Below, in pieces: positions 7,672 to 16,168 of a stretch of DNA of 64,000 bases. The first letter of the stretch is position 1; the number at the start of each line of letters is the position of its first letter. A model generated the notes under the pieces. The model was not told the DNA's origin, did not search any database, and was given only the letters and a program-made list of their open reading frames with translations. This DNA comes from CALBPI01 sp038531945 (GTDB lineage: Bacteria; Pseudomonadota; Gammaproteobacteria; Steroidobacterales; Woeseiaceae). The DNA is taken from contig JBCBBH010000003.1 of NCBI GenBank assembly GCA_038531945.1, positions 310,001 through 374,000 of the forward strand, given 5' to 3'. The translations under genes and the position numbers were made by a program.

Positions 7672-8852
7672 ACGGTCGCGGATTCCGGCGGCGACTTTGC
7701 TCGCTTCAACACGAAGTACGCGCCGATACCGGATGCCAATGAGCCGAGGATAATGCCGAGGCGCTCATCGAAGAGCAGATCGACACCTGTCTCCTCGAAG
7801 GCCAGCGAGCCGATGAACAGACTCATCGTGAACCCGACGCCACACAGCAACGCCGTGCCATAGATGTGCATCCAGCCAAGTCCTTTCGGTAGCTTGGCAA
7901 GTCCCAGCAGCACAGTGAGACCGCACATCACCATCACGCCGATCTGCTTGCCGAAGAACAGCCCGAGCATGATGCCGAGCGGTACACCGTGCAGGATGTA
8001 GTCAGCAGAGATGTTGCCGAGCGCTATGCCCGCATTCGCGAATGCAAAGATCGGCAGCACCCAATAGTTGACGCTCTTGTGTAGTGCATGCTCCATGACA
8101 TGCAATGGTGAGTGACCCGGCTCTCCGCCCTTGATCGGGATAAAGAACGCGAGCAAGACGCCGGCGAGCGTTGCGTGGACACCCGATTTCAAGACGGCCA
8201 CCCACATGACGAGGCCGACCAGCAGATACGGGGTTTTTTGCAGGACCCCGAACCGATTCATTGCGAATAGCACCGGCAAGCAGGCGCCGCCGATCGCCAA
8301 TGCGGTCAGCGAAATGTTCCCGCTGTAAAACACCGCAATGATCGCGATTGCCGCAACATCATCGAAAATTGCGATGGTTACCATGAACACTTTCAACGCC
8401 GGTGGCGCACCTCGGCCGAGCAGTGCGATGATCGCCAATGCAAAGGCGATGTCGGTTGCAGCAGGGATCGCCCAGCCTTGCAAGGCAACAGGATCGCCCA
8501 GATTGACGGACGCGTAGATCAACGCCGGCACTGCCATGCCACCGATGGCGGCGGCACCCGGAAGGATCACCTGGCGAGGGTCGCGAAGCTGGCCCTCGAT
8601 CAGCTCGCGCTTCAGCTCAAGACCGATCAGGAAAAAGAAAATTGCCATCAGGCCGTCGTTGATCCACAGCAGCAACGGTTTATCGATTTCAAAGGTGCCG
8701 ACACTGATACCGAGCTTCAGTGTGATCAAACTGTCGTACAACGGTGCAGCAGGTGAGTTGGCAATGATCATCGCCAATACGGCTGCCGAAAACAGGATGA
8801 TGCCGCTCGCGGCTTCCAGCTTCAGAAAACTGTTGAAGAAAGAGTGAATCAC
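7668..8852 (-). CDS. nhaA: Na+/H+ antiporter NhaA
   Basis: The 394-residue protein has the normal NhaA length and about 12 membrane segments. Key transport residues are present: PAATDIAFALAI (the Asp equivalent to E. coli D133) and VTIAIFDDVAAIAI (the adjacent Asp pair equivalent to D163/D164). The N-terminal FFNSFLKLEAASGIILF is typical. It exports Na+ in exchange for protons and suits a salt-exposed organism; other sodium-driven proteins occur in this window. It stands alone on the minus strand, 41 bases downstream of the TlpA-like gene, and could be read through from that operon. Confidence 0.93.
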   Translation of the reverse strand: MIHSFFNSFLKLEAASGIILFSAAVLAMIIANSPAAPLYDSLITLKLGISVGTFEIDKPLLLWINDGLMAIFFFLIGLELKRELIEGQLRDPRQVILPGAAAIGGMAVPALIYASVNLGDPVALQGWAIPAATDIAFALAIIALLGRGAPPALKVFMVTIAIFDDVAAIAIIAVFYSGNISLTALAIGGACLPVLFAMNRFGVLQKTPYLLVGLVMWVAVLKSGVHATLAGVLLAFFIPIKGGEPGHSPLHVMEHALHKSVNYWVLPIFAFANAGIALGNISADYILHGVPLGIMLGLFFGKQIGVMVMCGLTVLLGLAKLPKGLGWMHIYGTALLCGVGFTMSLFIGSLAFEETGVDLLFDERLGIILGSLASGIGAYFVLKRAKSPPESATV

Positions 8853-8893
8853 TGCGCGCTCCTCGTTCCATGACGGAAACGCGTTCGAGTCCG

Positions 8894-9526
8894 TCAGAGT
8901 GTCAGTTGCTGTTTCGCTTCTGGCAGGGTGATTTGCTGTTGATCCAGCCGCTGAAGTACGTCGATGATGTGCGCCGCTTCCTGCTCGTCGATTTCACCAA
9001 CGTGAGCATTCAGTAGCTCACCGCCGCGGCCGATAATGAGGGTAAACGGCAGCGCCATCAACTCCAATTGGTATTGGTCAGCCAGTGCAATGGCGGCATC
9101 TTCGCCGACCAGTACCGGATAATTGAACTCGATTTCGTCGTGATAGGTGACAACAGCATCCATCTCATCGAACGCGATTCCGACGACCTGCAAGCCCTCG
9201 ACCGACTGCTCTTGTTGTAGCGATTTGAGCAATGGGATTTCGCGTCGACACGGAGCGCACCAGGTTGCCCAGAAGTTCACCAGCCGGAATTGGCCTTCCC
9301 ATTCGTTGATGGATTTCTTGTCACCGTCCATTGACGCAAAGTAGATGGACGGAAGATCCGTGGGCGGCGTTTGAGCATTGGCCGCTTCGCCGGCCGCTTG
9401 CTCGATTAACGGTGTCGGTTCAGCGATTTCCGGTTGCGGTGCTTCGGTTTTGATCGCATGACTGATGCCGAAACCGGCTGCCGCCGAGCCCGCGAGCACC
9501 AGAACGTAGATAGCAGCTTTATTCAT
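8894..9526 (-). CDS. membrane-anchored thioredoxin-like protein, TlpA/ResA family
   Basis: A single N-terminal membrane anchor (IYVLVLAGSAAAGFGI) is followed by a proline/glutamate-rich linker and a thioredoxin fold at about residues 60-190. The redox motif is WCAPC in VNFWATWCAPCRREIPLL, and the cis-proline loop is MALPFTLII. It should reduce disulfides in the periplasm, for instance in cytochrome c maturation or a copper pathway. It begins 17 bases after the dsbD stop on the same strand, so DsbD, which supplies electrons to such proteins, is its likely partner. Confidence 0.85.
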   Translation of the reverse strand: MNKAAIYVLVLAGSAAAGFGISHAIKTEAPQPEIAEPTPLIEQAAGEAANAQTPPTDLPSIYFASMDGDKKSINEWEGQFRLVNFWATWCAPCRREIPLLKSLQQEQSVEGLQVVGIAFDEMDAVVTYHDEIEFNYPVLVGEDAAIALADQYQLELMALPFTLIIGRGGELLNAHVGEIDEQEAAHIIDVLQRLDQQQITLPEAKQQLTL

Positions 9527-9543
9527 GGAGTGAAGCTTAACAG

Positions 9544-11799
9544 TTAGCGGCGTGCCTGCGTTTGCGAGGGTGCAATGGCGCGATTGACGTGAGCCGCAAA
9601 TTCTTCGGCTGGCTTATAACCCACGACCTGATATCCCGGGCGGTGGCTGCCGTCTGGACCGTAGAACTCAATCGACGGCGGACCGTAGATGCCAAAGTGT
9701 TCCATCAGAGCCTTGTCGGCGTCGTCGTTCGCGGTCACATCGGCCTGCAGCAGCACCGTGTCTTCGAGCGTGTTAATCACGTTCTGATCGGTGAACGTAT
9801 CTCTTTCCATTTCCTTGCAGGACACGCACCAGTCTGCGTAGAAGTCGAGCATGACTGCTTTGCCTTCGCGGCTCGCACTGGCTACGGCCACTTTCAAGTC
9901 CGCCACCGTCTTGATCCGTGCAAACTGGAGTTCTGCGTGCCCTTCGGCTGCGACACCGCCGCGCGAGGCGAGCACGCTGCCCTTCAACGGCTGCAAGGGT
10001 TCCTCACCACCGGTCAGCGCACCGACGAACAAGACTGCGCCGTACAGCATCGCGAGTAAACCGAAGCCCTTGCCCATTTGCTGCGTGCCACGGGGCGACT
10101 CGGGGAGCGGTGTCAGACCGCCGAGGAACACACCGGCCATAAAGACCAGAATGGCCCAAAGGAGGAGTACAGCACCGCCCGGCAGCAAGCGCGACAACAT
10201 CCAGATCGCGACGCCCAGCATGATGAAGCCGAACGCCTGCTTGACGCGCTCCATCCACATGCCAGCCTTCGGTAGCAGTCGTCCAGCCGACGCTCCCACA
10301 ATTAGCAGTGGTGTGCCCATGCCAATCGACATTGCGAACAATGCGAGCCCGCCTCGAACCACGTCACCCGACTTGCCGATAACCGCCAGGGTTGCGACCA
10401 GCGGTGGGGCGACACAGGCGGTCACCACCAAGGATGACAGAGCGCCCATAACAAATGCGCCGACCACGGTCCCGGATTTCTGGTTGTTGCTTATGTTCGC
10501 GATCCGCGTCTGGATGGCCGAGGGCATCTGCAGCTCGAACAGGCCGAACATACTCAGCGCAAGGATGACGAAAAGACCAGCGAACGAGGCGATGATCCAG
10601 GGTTGTTGGAACGTGGACGCGGCTTGCTGGCCAGCCTTCGCCGCCAGGACTCCGGCGGCCGTGTAAGTCAACGCCATGCCGAGCACGTACACCAGCGCCA
10701 GCGAGAACCCGCGAAGTGGTGTGACCTTGTCACCCTCGCCGGCGATGATGCCAGACAGAATAGGGACCATCGGCAGGACGCAGGGTGTGAACGCGAGGGC
10801 CAGCCCGAACCCGAAGAAGGTCACGAGTACGAGCCAAATGTTCCCATCGCGAATACGCCTTTCCAAAAGCGATTGTTCTGACACCGGTCCGCTAGAGTCA
10901 GCTGCCGCAGTATCGATTGCCGCCACACCCGCGCTCGCATTGCCGCCTGGCAACGCGATCTCGAAGACGTTCTGCTGTTCGGGATAGCAGATCCCGTCTT
11001 CGGCGCAGCCCTGATACGTCAGCGTCAAGGTCTCCGCGCCACCGGTCACGTCAGGTCGATCGATGGCAACGGTCGCGATGACGCCATCGAAGTAGACTTC
11101 GGTCTCACCGAAATACTCGTCGTGTTTCGGCTTGCCGTTCGGCAGATCGATCGCGACGGTCGTCGCGCGGTTGCCGCTGAGTTGTGCGTCGATCGAGTGT
11201 CGGTATAAGTAATAGCCCGGCTCGATCTGAAAACCGATCTCGATCTCGTTGCCGCCAAGACCTGCAACCAGAGGTTTGAAGGCCTGCTCGGGCGGCAGGA
11301 AATCGTCCGTCGTTGCTGCGCTAAAGGGCGAGTCGAGCGCACTGGTCGCCGCGACTGCCGGAGCATTCAGACTGACGTCGGTCGTCCATCGCTGCGGCGG
11401 ATAGCAGATCCCCATCGCCTCGGAGCAGCCTTGCGAGCGCAGCGTCAGCTCCGCGGCACCTTCACCCTGATAAGGAATGACGACGACAAAGTCCGCGTCG
11501 TAAATCGGTTGCTCACCAAAAAACTCGTCCGAGTGCGGTTTGGCGCGCGGCCACAGCGGCTCATCGATCTTTGCGTTCGCACCATCGATCGAGAACTGGA
11601 TTTTGTCTTTATAGAGGTAGTAGCCCTCGGTGACTTTCCAGTCGACGACGAGCTCGTCGCCCTCGACCGTGACCGTGTACGGGAACGCCTCAGACGCACG
11701 CAGGAGATCGTCCTGCTGCGCAAGCGCCGGTGAAACAGCGGTCAAAGCCAACAGTAAGCTGCCGATCAGAGCCGAAATTTTGGAGATGGGAGTGTTCAT
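9544..11799 (-). CDS. dsbD: thiol:disulfide interchange protein DsbD with two N-terminal alpha domains
   Basis: The 751-residue protein begins with a signal peptide cut after ALA. Two DsbD-alpha-like domains follow in tandem (about residues 35-150 and 165-285); both carry GYYLY and end with paired cysteines in QGCSEAMGICYPP and QGCAEDGICYPE. Then come eight membrane segments with the redox cysteines in FTPCVLPMVPILSG and VTACVAPPLVA, and a C-terminal thioredoxin-type domain with YADWCVSCKEME. It carries electrons from cytoplasmic thioredoxin to the periplasm. The usual enzyme has one alpha domain, so the duplication is worth noting. It leads an operon with the TlpA-like gene. Confidence 0.92.
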   Translation of the reverse strand: MNTPISKISALIGSLLLALTAVSPALAQQDDLLRASEAFPYTVTVEGDELVVDWKVTEGYYLYKDKIQFSIDGANAKIDEPLWPRAKPHSDEFFGEQPIYDADFVVVIPYQGEGAAELTLRSQGCSEAMGICYPPQRWTTDVSLNAPAVAATSALDSPFSAATTDDFLPPEQAFKPLVAGLGGNEIEIGFQIEPGYYLYRHSIDAQLSGNRATTVAIDLPNGKPKHDEYFGETEVYFDGVIATVAIDRPDVTGGAETLTLTYQGCAEDGICYPEQQNVFEIALPGGNASAGVAAIDTAAADSSGPVSEQSLLERRIRDGNIWLVLVTFFGFGLALAFTPCVLPMVPILSGIIAGEGDKVTPLRGFSLALVYVLGMALTYTAAGVLAAKAGQQAASTFQQPWIIASFAGLFVILALSMFGLFELQMPSAIQTRIANISNNQKSGTVVGAFVMGALSSLVVTACVAPPLVATLAVIGKSGDVVRGGLALFAMSIGMGTPLLIVGASAGRLLPKAGMWMERVKQAFGFIMLGVAIWMLSRLLPGGAVLLLWAILVFMAGVFLGGLTPLPESPRGTQQMGKGFGLLAMLYGAVLFVGALTGGEEPLQPLKGSVLASRGGVAAEGHAELQFARIKTVADLKVAVASASREGKAVMLDFYADWCVSCKEMERDTFTDQNVINTLEDTVLLQADVTANDDADKALMEHFGIYGPPSIEFYGPDGSHRPGYQVVGYKPAEEFAAHVNRAIAPSQTQARR

Positions 11800-11940
11800 G
11801 CGCGTAGTTGACCCGATTGAACCTCAAATTATCGCAGCAACGATACCTGTCGTCAGCATTTGCTGCTGTCATTGGTGTCTCGTTTTTGAAACCGCAGGGT
11901 GTCGGCATGTCGCGACGCCCAAAATAGGGTCCAAAACCCC

Positions 11941-11968
11941 TTGAAATGTCGTGCTGCGACCCTATCAT
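11941..11968 (+). promoter_or_regulatory. groESL promoter (sigma70 with sigma32-like features)
   Basis: TTGAAA at 11941-11946 and TATCAT at 11963-11968 are 16 bases apart and lie just before the CIRCE element. The -35 region reads CTTGAAA and the bases before the -10 are C-rich (CGACCCTAT), which resembles a heat-shock sigma32 promoter, so both holoenzymes could use this site. Confidence 0.55.
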
Positions 11969-11994
11969 TAGCACTCCTTTCGGGCGAGTGCTAA
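11968..11994 (+). promoter_or_regulatory. CIRCE operator (HrcA-binding site)
   Basis: TTAGCACTC and GAGTGCTAA are perfect inverted arms separated by exactly 9 bases, identical to the CIRCE consensus. It overlaps the presumed -10 box and lies 67 bases before the groES ATG, so HrcA would repress the groES-groEL operon here. Confidence 0.97.
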
Positions 11995-12060
11995 CAACAC
12001 CAGCATCGTCTCGATGTATTTTGTTCGCAAATTCAATTAGTTGGAAGAGGAGATCCATTG

Positions 12061-12351
12061 ATGAATATTCGTCCGCTTCATGATCGAGTCATCATCAAGC
12101 GCATGGAAGAAGAGCGTACGTCCCCGGGCGGCATCGTAATTCCAGACGCGGCAACGGAAAAACCGATCAAGGGCGAGGTCATCGCGGTCGGCAACGGCAA
12201 GATTCTGGACAGCGGCGACGTTCGCTCTCTGGACGTTAAAGCCGGTGACAAAGTGCTGTTCGGCAAGTACAGCGGCACCGAAGTCAAGGTCGACGGCGAA
12301 GAGCTGCTGGTCATGAAAGAAGACGACATCATGGCGGTCATCGAGGGCTAA
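12061..12351 (+). CDS. groES: co-chaperonin GroES
   Basis: The 96-residue protein matches Cpn10 throughout: MNIRPLHDRVIIKRMEEE, the mobile loop region SPGGIVIPDAATEKP, KGEVIAVGNGK, DKVLFGKYSGTEVKVDGEELLVMKEDDIMAVI. I chose the ATG at 12061, preceded by GAAGAGGAG; a TTG one codon earlier is not needed. It caps the GroEL ring during protein folding. CIRCE lies upstream and groEL follows after 63 bases, giving the standard heat-shock operon. Confidence 0.98.
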   Translation: MNIRPLHDRVIIKRMEEERTSPGGIVIPDAATEKPIKGEVIAVGNGKILDSGDVRSLDVKAGDKVLFGKYSGTEVKVDGEELLVMKEDDIMAVIEG

Positions 12352-12414
12352 GCCCCGACTGCTCTGATTCGCGATTTAAATTCAACACAGCAAATTCAAG
12401 AAGGAAATCCGAGA

Positions 12415-14058
12415 ATGGCTGCTAAAGAAGTACGTTTTGGTGACGACGCTCGTCACAAGATGTTCGCTGGCGTCAACACGTTGGCGAACGCCGTAAAAGT
12501 CACGTTGGGACCGAAAGGTCGCAACGTGGTCCTCGATAAGAGCTTCGGCGCTCCGACCGTCACCAAAGATGGTGTGTCGGTTGCCAAGGAAGTTGAGCTC
12601 GAGGACAAGTTCGAGAACATGGGCGCACAGATGGTGAAAGAAGTTGCTTCGCAAACGTCTGACGTTGCGGGTGACGGCACCACGACGGCGACCGTTCTGG
12701 CGCAAGCGATCCTGCGCGAAGGTCTGAAGTCGGTTGCCGCTGGCATGAACCCGATGGACCTGAAGCGCGGCATCGACAAAGCATCGGCGAAGCTCGTTGA
12801 AGAGCTGAAAAGCCTGTCCAAGCCTTGCGAAGAAGACAGCGCGATTGCTCAGGTCGGCACGATCTCTGCCAACTCTGACAAGGAAATCGGCGAAATCATC
12901 GCTGAAGCGATGCAGAAAGTCGGTAAAGAAGGCGTGATCACCGTCGAAGAAGGCTCCGGCCTCGAGAACGAACTGGAAGTCGTCGAAGGCATGCAGTTCG
13001 ATCGCGGTTACCTGTCGCCTTACTTCATCAACGATCAGGCGAGCCAGAGCGCGGACCTGGAAAACCCGTTCATCCTGCTGTTCGACAAGAAGATCTCTAA
13101 CATCCGTGATCTTCTGCCGCTGCTGGAAGGTGTTGCGAAAGCCGGCCGTCCGCTCGTTATCATTGCGGAAGACGTAGAAGGCGAAGCACTGGCGACGCTG
13201 GTTGTGAACAACATCCGCGGTATCGTCAAAGTGGCTGCGGTCAAAGCACCTGGTTTCGGCGACCGTCGTAAAGCCATGCTGCAAGACATCGCGATTCTGA
13301 CCGGTGGTCAGGTGATCTCTGAAGAGGTTGGCCTGTCTCTCGAGAAAGCGACGCTGGAAGACTTGGGTGAAGCCAAGAAAGTCCAGATCAGCAAAGAGAA
13401 CTCCACGATCATCGACGGTGCAGGTTCTGCTAACGACATCAAAGGTCGTGTTGAGCAAATCAACCGCGAAATCGAAGAGTCTTCGAGCGACTACGACCGT
13501 GAAAAACTGCAAGAGCGCGTAGCCAAGCTGGCTGGCGGTGTTGCGGTGATCAAAGTCGGTGCTGCGACCGAAGTTGAGATGAAAGAGAAGAAAGCACGCG
13601 TTGAAGATGCGCTGCACGCTACGCGCGCTGCGGTCGAAGAAGGCGTGGTGCCTGGCGGTGGTGTTGCGCTGATCCGTGCGGTCAAGTCGGCGGGTGAATT
13701 CACCGGCGACAACGACGACCAAAACGTTGGCATCAACATCCTGCGTCGCGCGGTGGAAGAGCCGCTGCGTCAGATCGTCAAGAACGCGGGCGGCGACAGC
13801 TCTGTTGTCCTGAACGCGGTCGCTGACGGCGACGGCAACTACGGCTACAACGCTGCAACCGGCGAATACGGCGACATGATCGAGTTCGGTATTCTGGACC
13901 CGACCAAAGTGACCCGTTTCGCACTGCAAAACGCAGCGTCGGTTTCTGGTCTGTTGCTGACGACCGAAGCGATGATCGCTGAAGCGCCGCAGGACGAGTC
14001 GGCTGCGCCGGCAATGCCTGACATGGGCGGAATGGGTGGCATGGGCGGCATGATGTAA
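12415..14058 (+). CDS. groEL: chaperonin GroEL
   Basis: The 547-residue protein is a complete Cpn60: AAKEVRFGDDAR start, VTLGPKGRNVVLDKSFG nucleotide site, GDGTTTATVLAQ with the catalytic Asp, PGFGDRRKAML in the apical domain, and the Gly-Met tail MGGMGGMGGMM. An AAGGAA ribosome site precedes the ATG. It is second in the CIRCE-controlled operon and is followed by tandem terminators. Confidence 0.99.
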   Translation: MAAKEVRFGDDARHKMFAGVNTLANAVKVTLGPKGRNVVLDKSFGAPTVTKDGVSVAKEVELEDKFENMGAQMVKEVASQTSDVAGDGTTTATVLAQAILREGLKSVAAGMNPMDLKRGIDKASAKLVEELKSLSKPCEEDSAIAQVGTISANSDKEIGEIIAEAMQKVGKEGVITVEEGSGLENELEVVEGMQFDRGYLSPYFINDQASQSADLENPFILLFDKKISNIRDLLPLLEGVAKAGRPLVIIAEDVEGEALATLVVNNIRGIVKVAAVKAPGFGDRRKAMLQDIAILTGGQVISEEVGLSLEKATLEDLGEAKKVQISKENSTIIDGAGSANDIKGRVEQINREIEESSSDYDREKLQERVAKLAGGVAVIKVGAATEVEMKEKKARVEDALHATRAAVEEGVVPGGGVALIRAVKSAGEFTGDNDDQNVGINILRRAVEEPLRQIVKNAGGDSSVVLNAVADGDGNYGYNAATGEYGDMIEFGILDPTKVTRFALQNAASVSGLLLTTEAMIAEAPQDESAAPAMPDMGGMGGMGGMM

Positions 14059-14120
14059 GTCAGCCCCACGGCTACTCGCCTTCCAGGCGAACCTCCACCC
14101 CCGAGGTGGAGGGTTTCTAG

Positions 14121-14150
14121 AAAAGCCCCGCAACGCGGGGCTTTTCTTTT
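14121..14150 (+). terminator. first groEL terminator
   Basis: The stem AAAAGCCCCGC / GCGGGGCTTTT closes on an AAC loop and is followed by CTTTT. A weaker hairpin (CCTCCACC ... GGTGGAGG, about 14090-14116) lies between it and the groEL stop. Confidence 0.9.
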
Positions 14151-14160
14151 GGGACCAGTA

Positions 14161-14183
14161 GCTCCGCAACGCGGGGCTTTTTT
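14161..14183 (+). terminator. second, duplicated groEL terminator
   Basis: The block CCGCAACGCGGGGCTTTT recurs about 36 bases after the first copy, with one stem mismatch, and is followed by a longer T-run. It looks like a local duplication of the first terminator and would back it up in isolating this strong operon from the kinase genes. Confidence 0.8.
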
Positions 14184-14320
14184 ATTGGGGCAAGTCGCCC
14201 GCGCGTTATGTCTCCTCACCACGGCAAGGCCGGTGCCCGCGCATCGACGGCTGACTCGAGTCGTTTTACCGGCCGGAACGATCTGTTCAAGAAAACTCCG
14301 TGTTGGTCGCTCCTCGAATA

Positions 14321-16168
14321 ATGAGCGTTACGCCGGAAAAGAACCGAGTTCGAAAAGCAGGTGGCTACGAACTGACCTTTGCACAGACCGCACCGGTCGG
14401 ATGCGTCCAATACATCTGTATTTCGATAACGCTGGGGTTGCTCGCCTTTGCAAATGCCAGTGAGTCGGTTTGGGCTGCAACCTACCATGGCGCATTGGGA
14501 CTGACGCATTACGCCATCTCGTGGTGGGTGTATCTACGAAAACCAGACAGTTTGATCATGAACACTGGGTTCCAGTGCGCCATGCATTTACTGATCGGGT
14601 TCTCTACCGCGATGATGGCGCCCGAGTTTCTGGTTTTTCTCACCTACGGTACGTTTTTCATCCTGGTGCCGGGAACTCAATGGGTAGGACCACGTGGCGC
14701 CGGCGTGCTAGTTCTTCTTGCCATCAGTGCGACGGTAACCGTCATTCTCGTTCATGGCCTCGTTGTCCCGGACGTGCAGACGCCGCTACAGCTTTTCGCG
14801 GTTATCGGTGCACTTGCCGTGTATCTCTCCATGTCGACACTGTTCGGAACTGCCGTCCGCAAGGTGCAGTCACGCCTTGCTCGAGCTCGAGCGGAACTGT
14901 CGTCCACCGTTGACGAGCTGACGCGGAGTCGCACCGAACTGGACGCCGAACGTTCGCGTCTGGAGCAGCGTGTCGAAAAGCGCACCCGCCAGTTGAATGA
15001 AGCCAAGGAAGCAGCGGAAGCTGCAAACGACGCGAAAAGCAGTTTCCTCGCCACGATGTCGCATGAAATCCGTACGCCGCTGAACGGCATCCTCGGGATG
15101 GGGCAATTGCTCGACGATTCGCCGTTGAGTCAGGACCAGCGACGGATGCTCGATACAATGCGACAAAGCGGCGAGTCGCTACTCTCGATCGTTAACGATG
15201 TCTTGGACTTCTCGAAGATCCAGGCCCGTGAAATGAGCGTGGCCAGTGCACCGTTCCAGCCGGCAAAAGTTGTTGAGCAGGTCGTGTCGTTGTTCCAGGG
15301 GATGGCACAGTCCAAAGGTCTGAGCGTCAACGCAAAGATCGAAGGCAACGTCGACGTCTCGACCTCGGGTGATCATGGTCGTCTCCGCCAAGTACTCTCG
15401 AATCTCGTCTCCAACGCGATCAAGTTCACTGAAACCGGTGGCATTGAGGTTCGACTGACCGTGCCAGCGAGTGCGGCAGACTATTGGCGCATCGAGGTTG
15501 TAGACACCGGCATTGGTATCAAACCGGAGAAGCTCGATCATGTGTTCGGCGCATTCAGTCAAATCGAAGACGGTGCGAATCGGCGCTATCAGGGTACCGG
15601 GCTTGGTCTCGCGATTTCGCGCGAATTGTGCTGGCTGATGGGCGGCAGTCTGACCGTCGACAGCGAGTATGGCAGTGGCAGTACGTTTACCATCGAGTTG
15701 CCGGCGCGCTTGGTCGATGCAGATATCAATGCCGCCTCAAGACGCTCAACGCGTCTGGAAACCCAATCTATCGGCGCCACCGTGTTGCTGGTTGAAGACA
15801 ATGCCGTCAATCAGATGGTGATCGCCGCCATGCTGAGAAAACTCGATTGCGATGTCACCGTAGCTGACGACGGCTTTCAGGCGCTGGAGAAATTTGAGGA
15901 GAATCCGGTCGACATCGTGTTGACCGACTGGCAGATGCCGGGCATGGACGGTCTGGAAATGACCAAGAGACTTCGCGAACTCAAAGGGGTTGGTGGAGAT
16001 GTTGTGCCCGTACTGGCTCTGACAGCGAACGCGATGCCAGGCGACAAGGAGCGCTGCCTTGAGGCGGGCATGGCTGACTATCTAACCAAACCAATACCAA
16101 TCGATAAATTGGCCGAAGCTCTGGTTGCGCACACCGCGCCGACGGCGCCGGTTGCCGTGGTGATCTGA
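14321..16168 (+). CDS. membrane hybrid histidine kinase with receiver domain (first of tandem pair)
   Basis: About six membrane segments fill residues of about 30-185, with no periplasmic sensor domain. A coiled-coil linker leads to the HisKA domain with phospho-His248 in MSHEIRTPLNGI, an HATPase domain with N box LSNLVSNAIKF, DTGIGI and GTGLGLAIS, and a C-terminal receiver with Asp536 (LTDWQMPGMDG) and the switch Lys in YLTKPI. The ATG at 14321 was preferred to a TTG at 14300. No output domain or DNA-binding regulator lies beside it, so phosphate must pass to a phosphotransfer protein elsewhere. Its stop overlaps the next kinase start by one base. Confidence 0.88.
   Translation: MSVTPEKNRVRKAGGYELTFAQTAPVGCVQYICISITLGLLAFANASESVWAATYHGALGLTHYAISWWVYLRKPDSLIMNTGFQCAMHLLIGFSTAMMAPEFLVFLTYGTFFILVPGTQWVGPRGAGVLVLLAISATVTVILVHGLVVPDVQTPLQLFAVIGALAVYLSMSTLFGTAVRKVQSRLARARAELSSTVDELTRSRTELDAERSRLEQRVEKRTRQLNEAKEAAEAANDAKSSFLATMSHEIRTPLNGILGMGQLLDDSPLSQDQRRMLDTMRQSGESLLSIVNDVLDFSKIQAREMSVASAPFQPAKVVEQVVSLFQGMAQSKGLSVNAKIEGNVDVSTSGDHGRLRQVLSNLVSNAIKFTETGGIEVRLTVPASAADYWRIEVVDTGIGIKPEKLDHVFGAFSQIEDGANRRYQGTGLGLAISRELCWLMGGSLTVDSEYGSGSTFTIELPARLVDADINAASRRSTRLETQSIGATVLLVEDNAVNQMVIAAMLRKLDCDVTVADDGFQALEKFEENPVDIVLTDWQMPGMDGLEMTKRLRELKGVGGDVVPVLALTANAMPGDKERCLEAGMADYLTKPIPIDKLAEALVAHTAPTAPVAVVI

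Noticed and set aside
12382..14169. 595-codon open frame on the minus strand opposite groEL
   Set aside because: It is the antisense shadow of a highly codon-biased gene; composition (Arg, His, Phe rich) has no protein likeness and groEL is certain.
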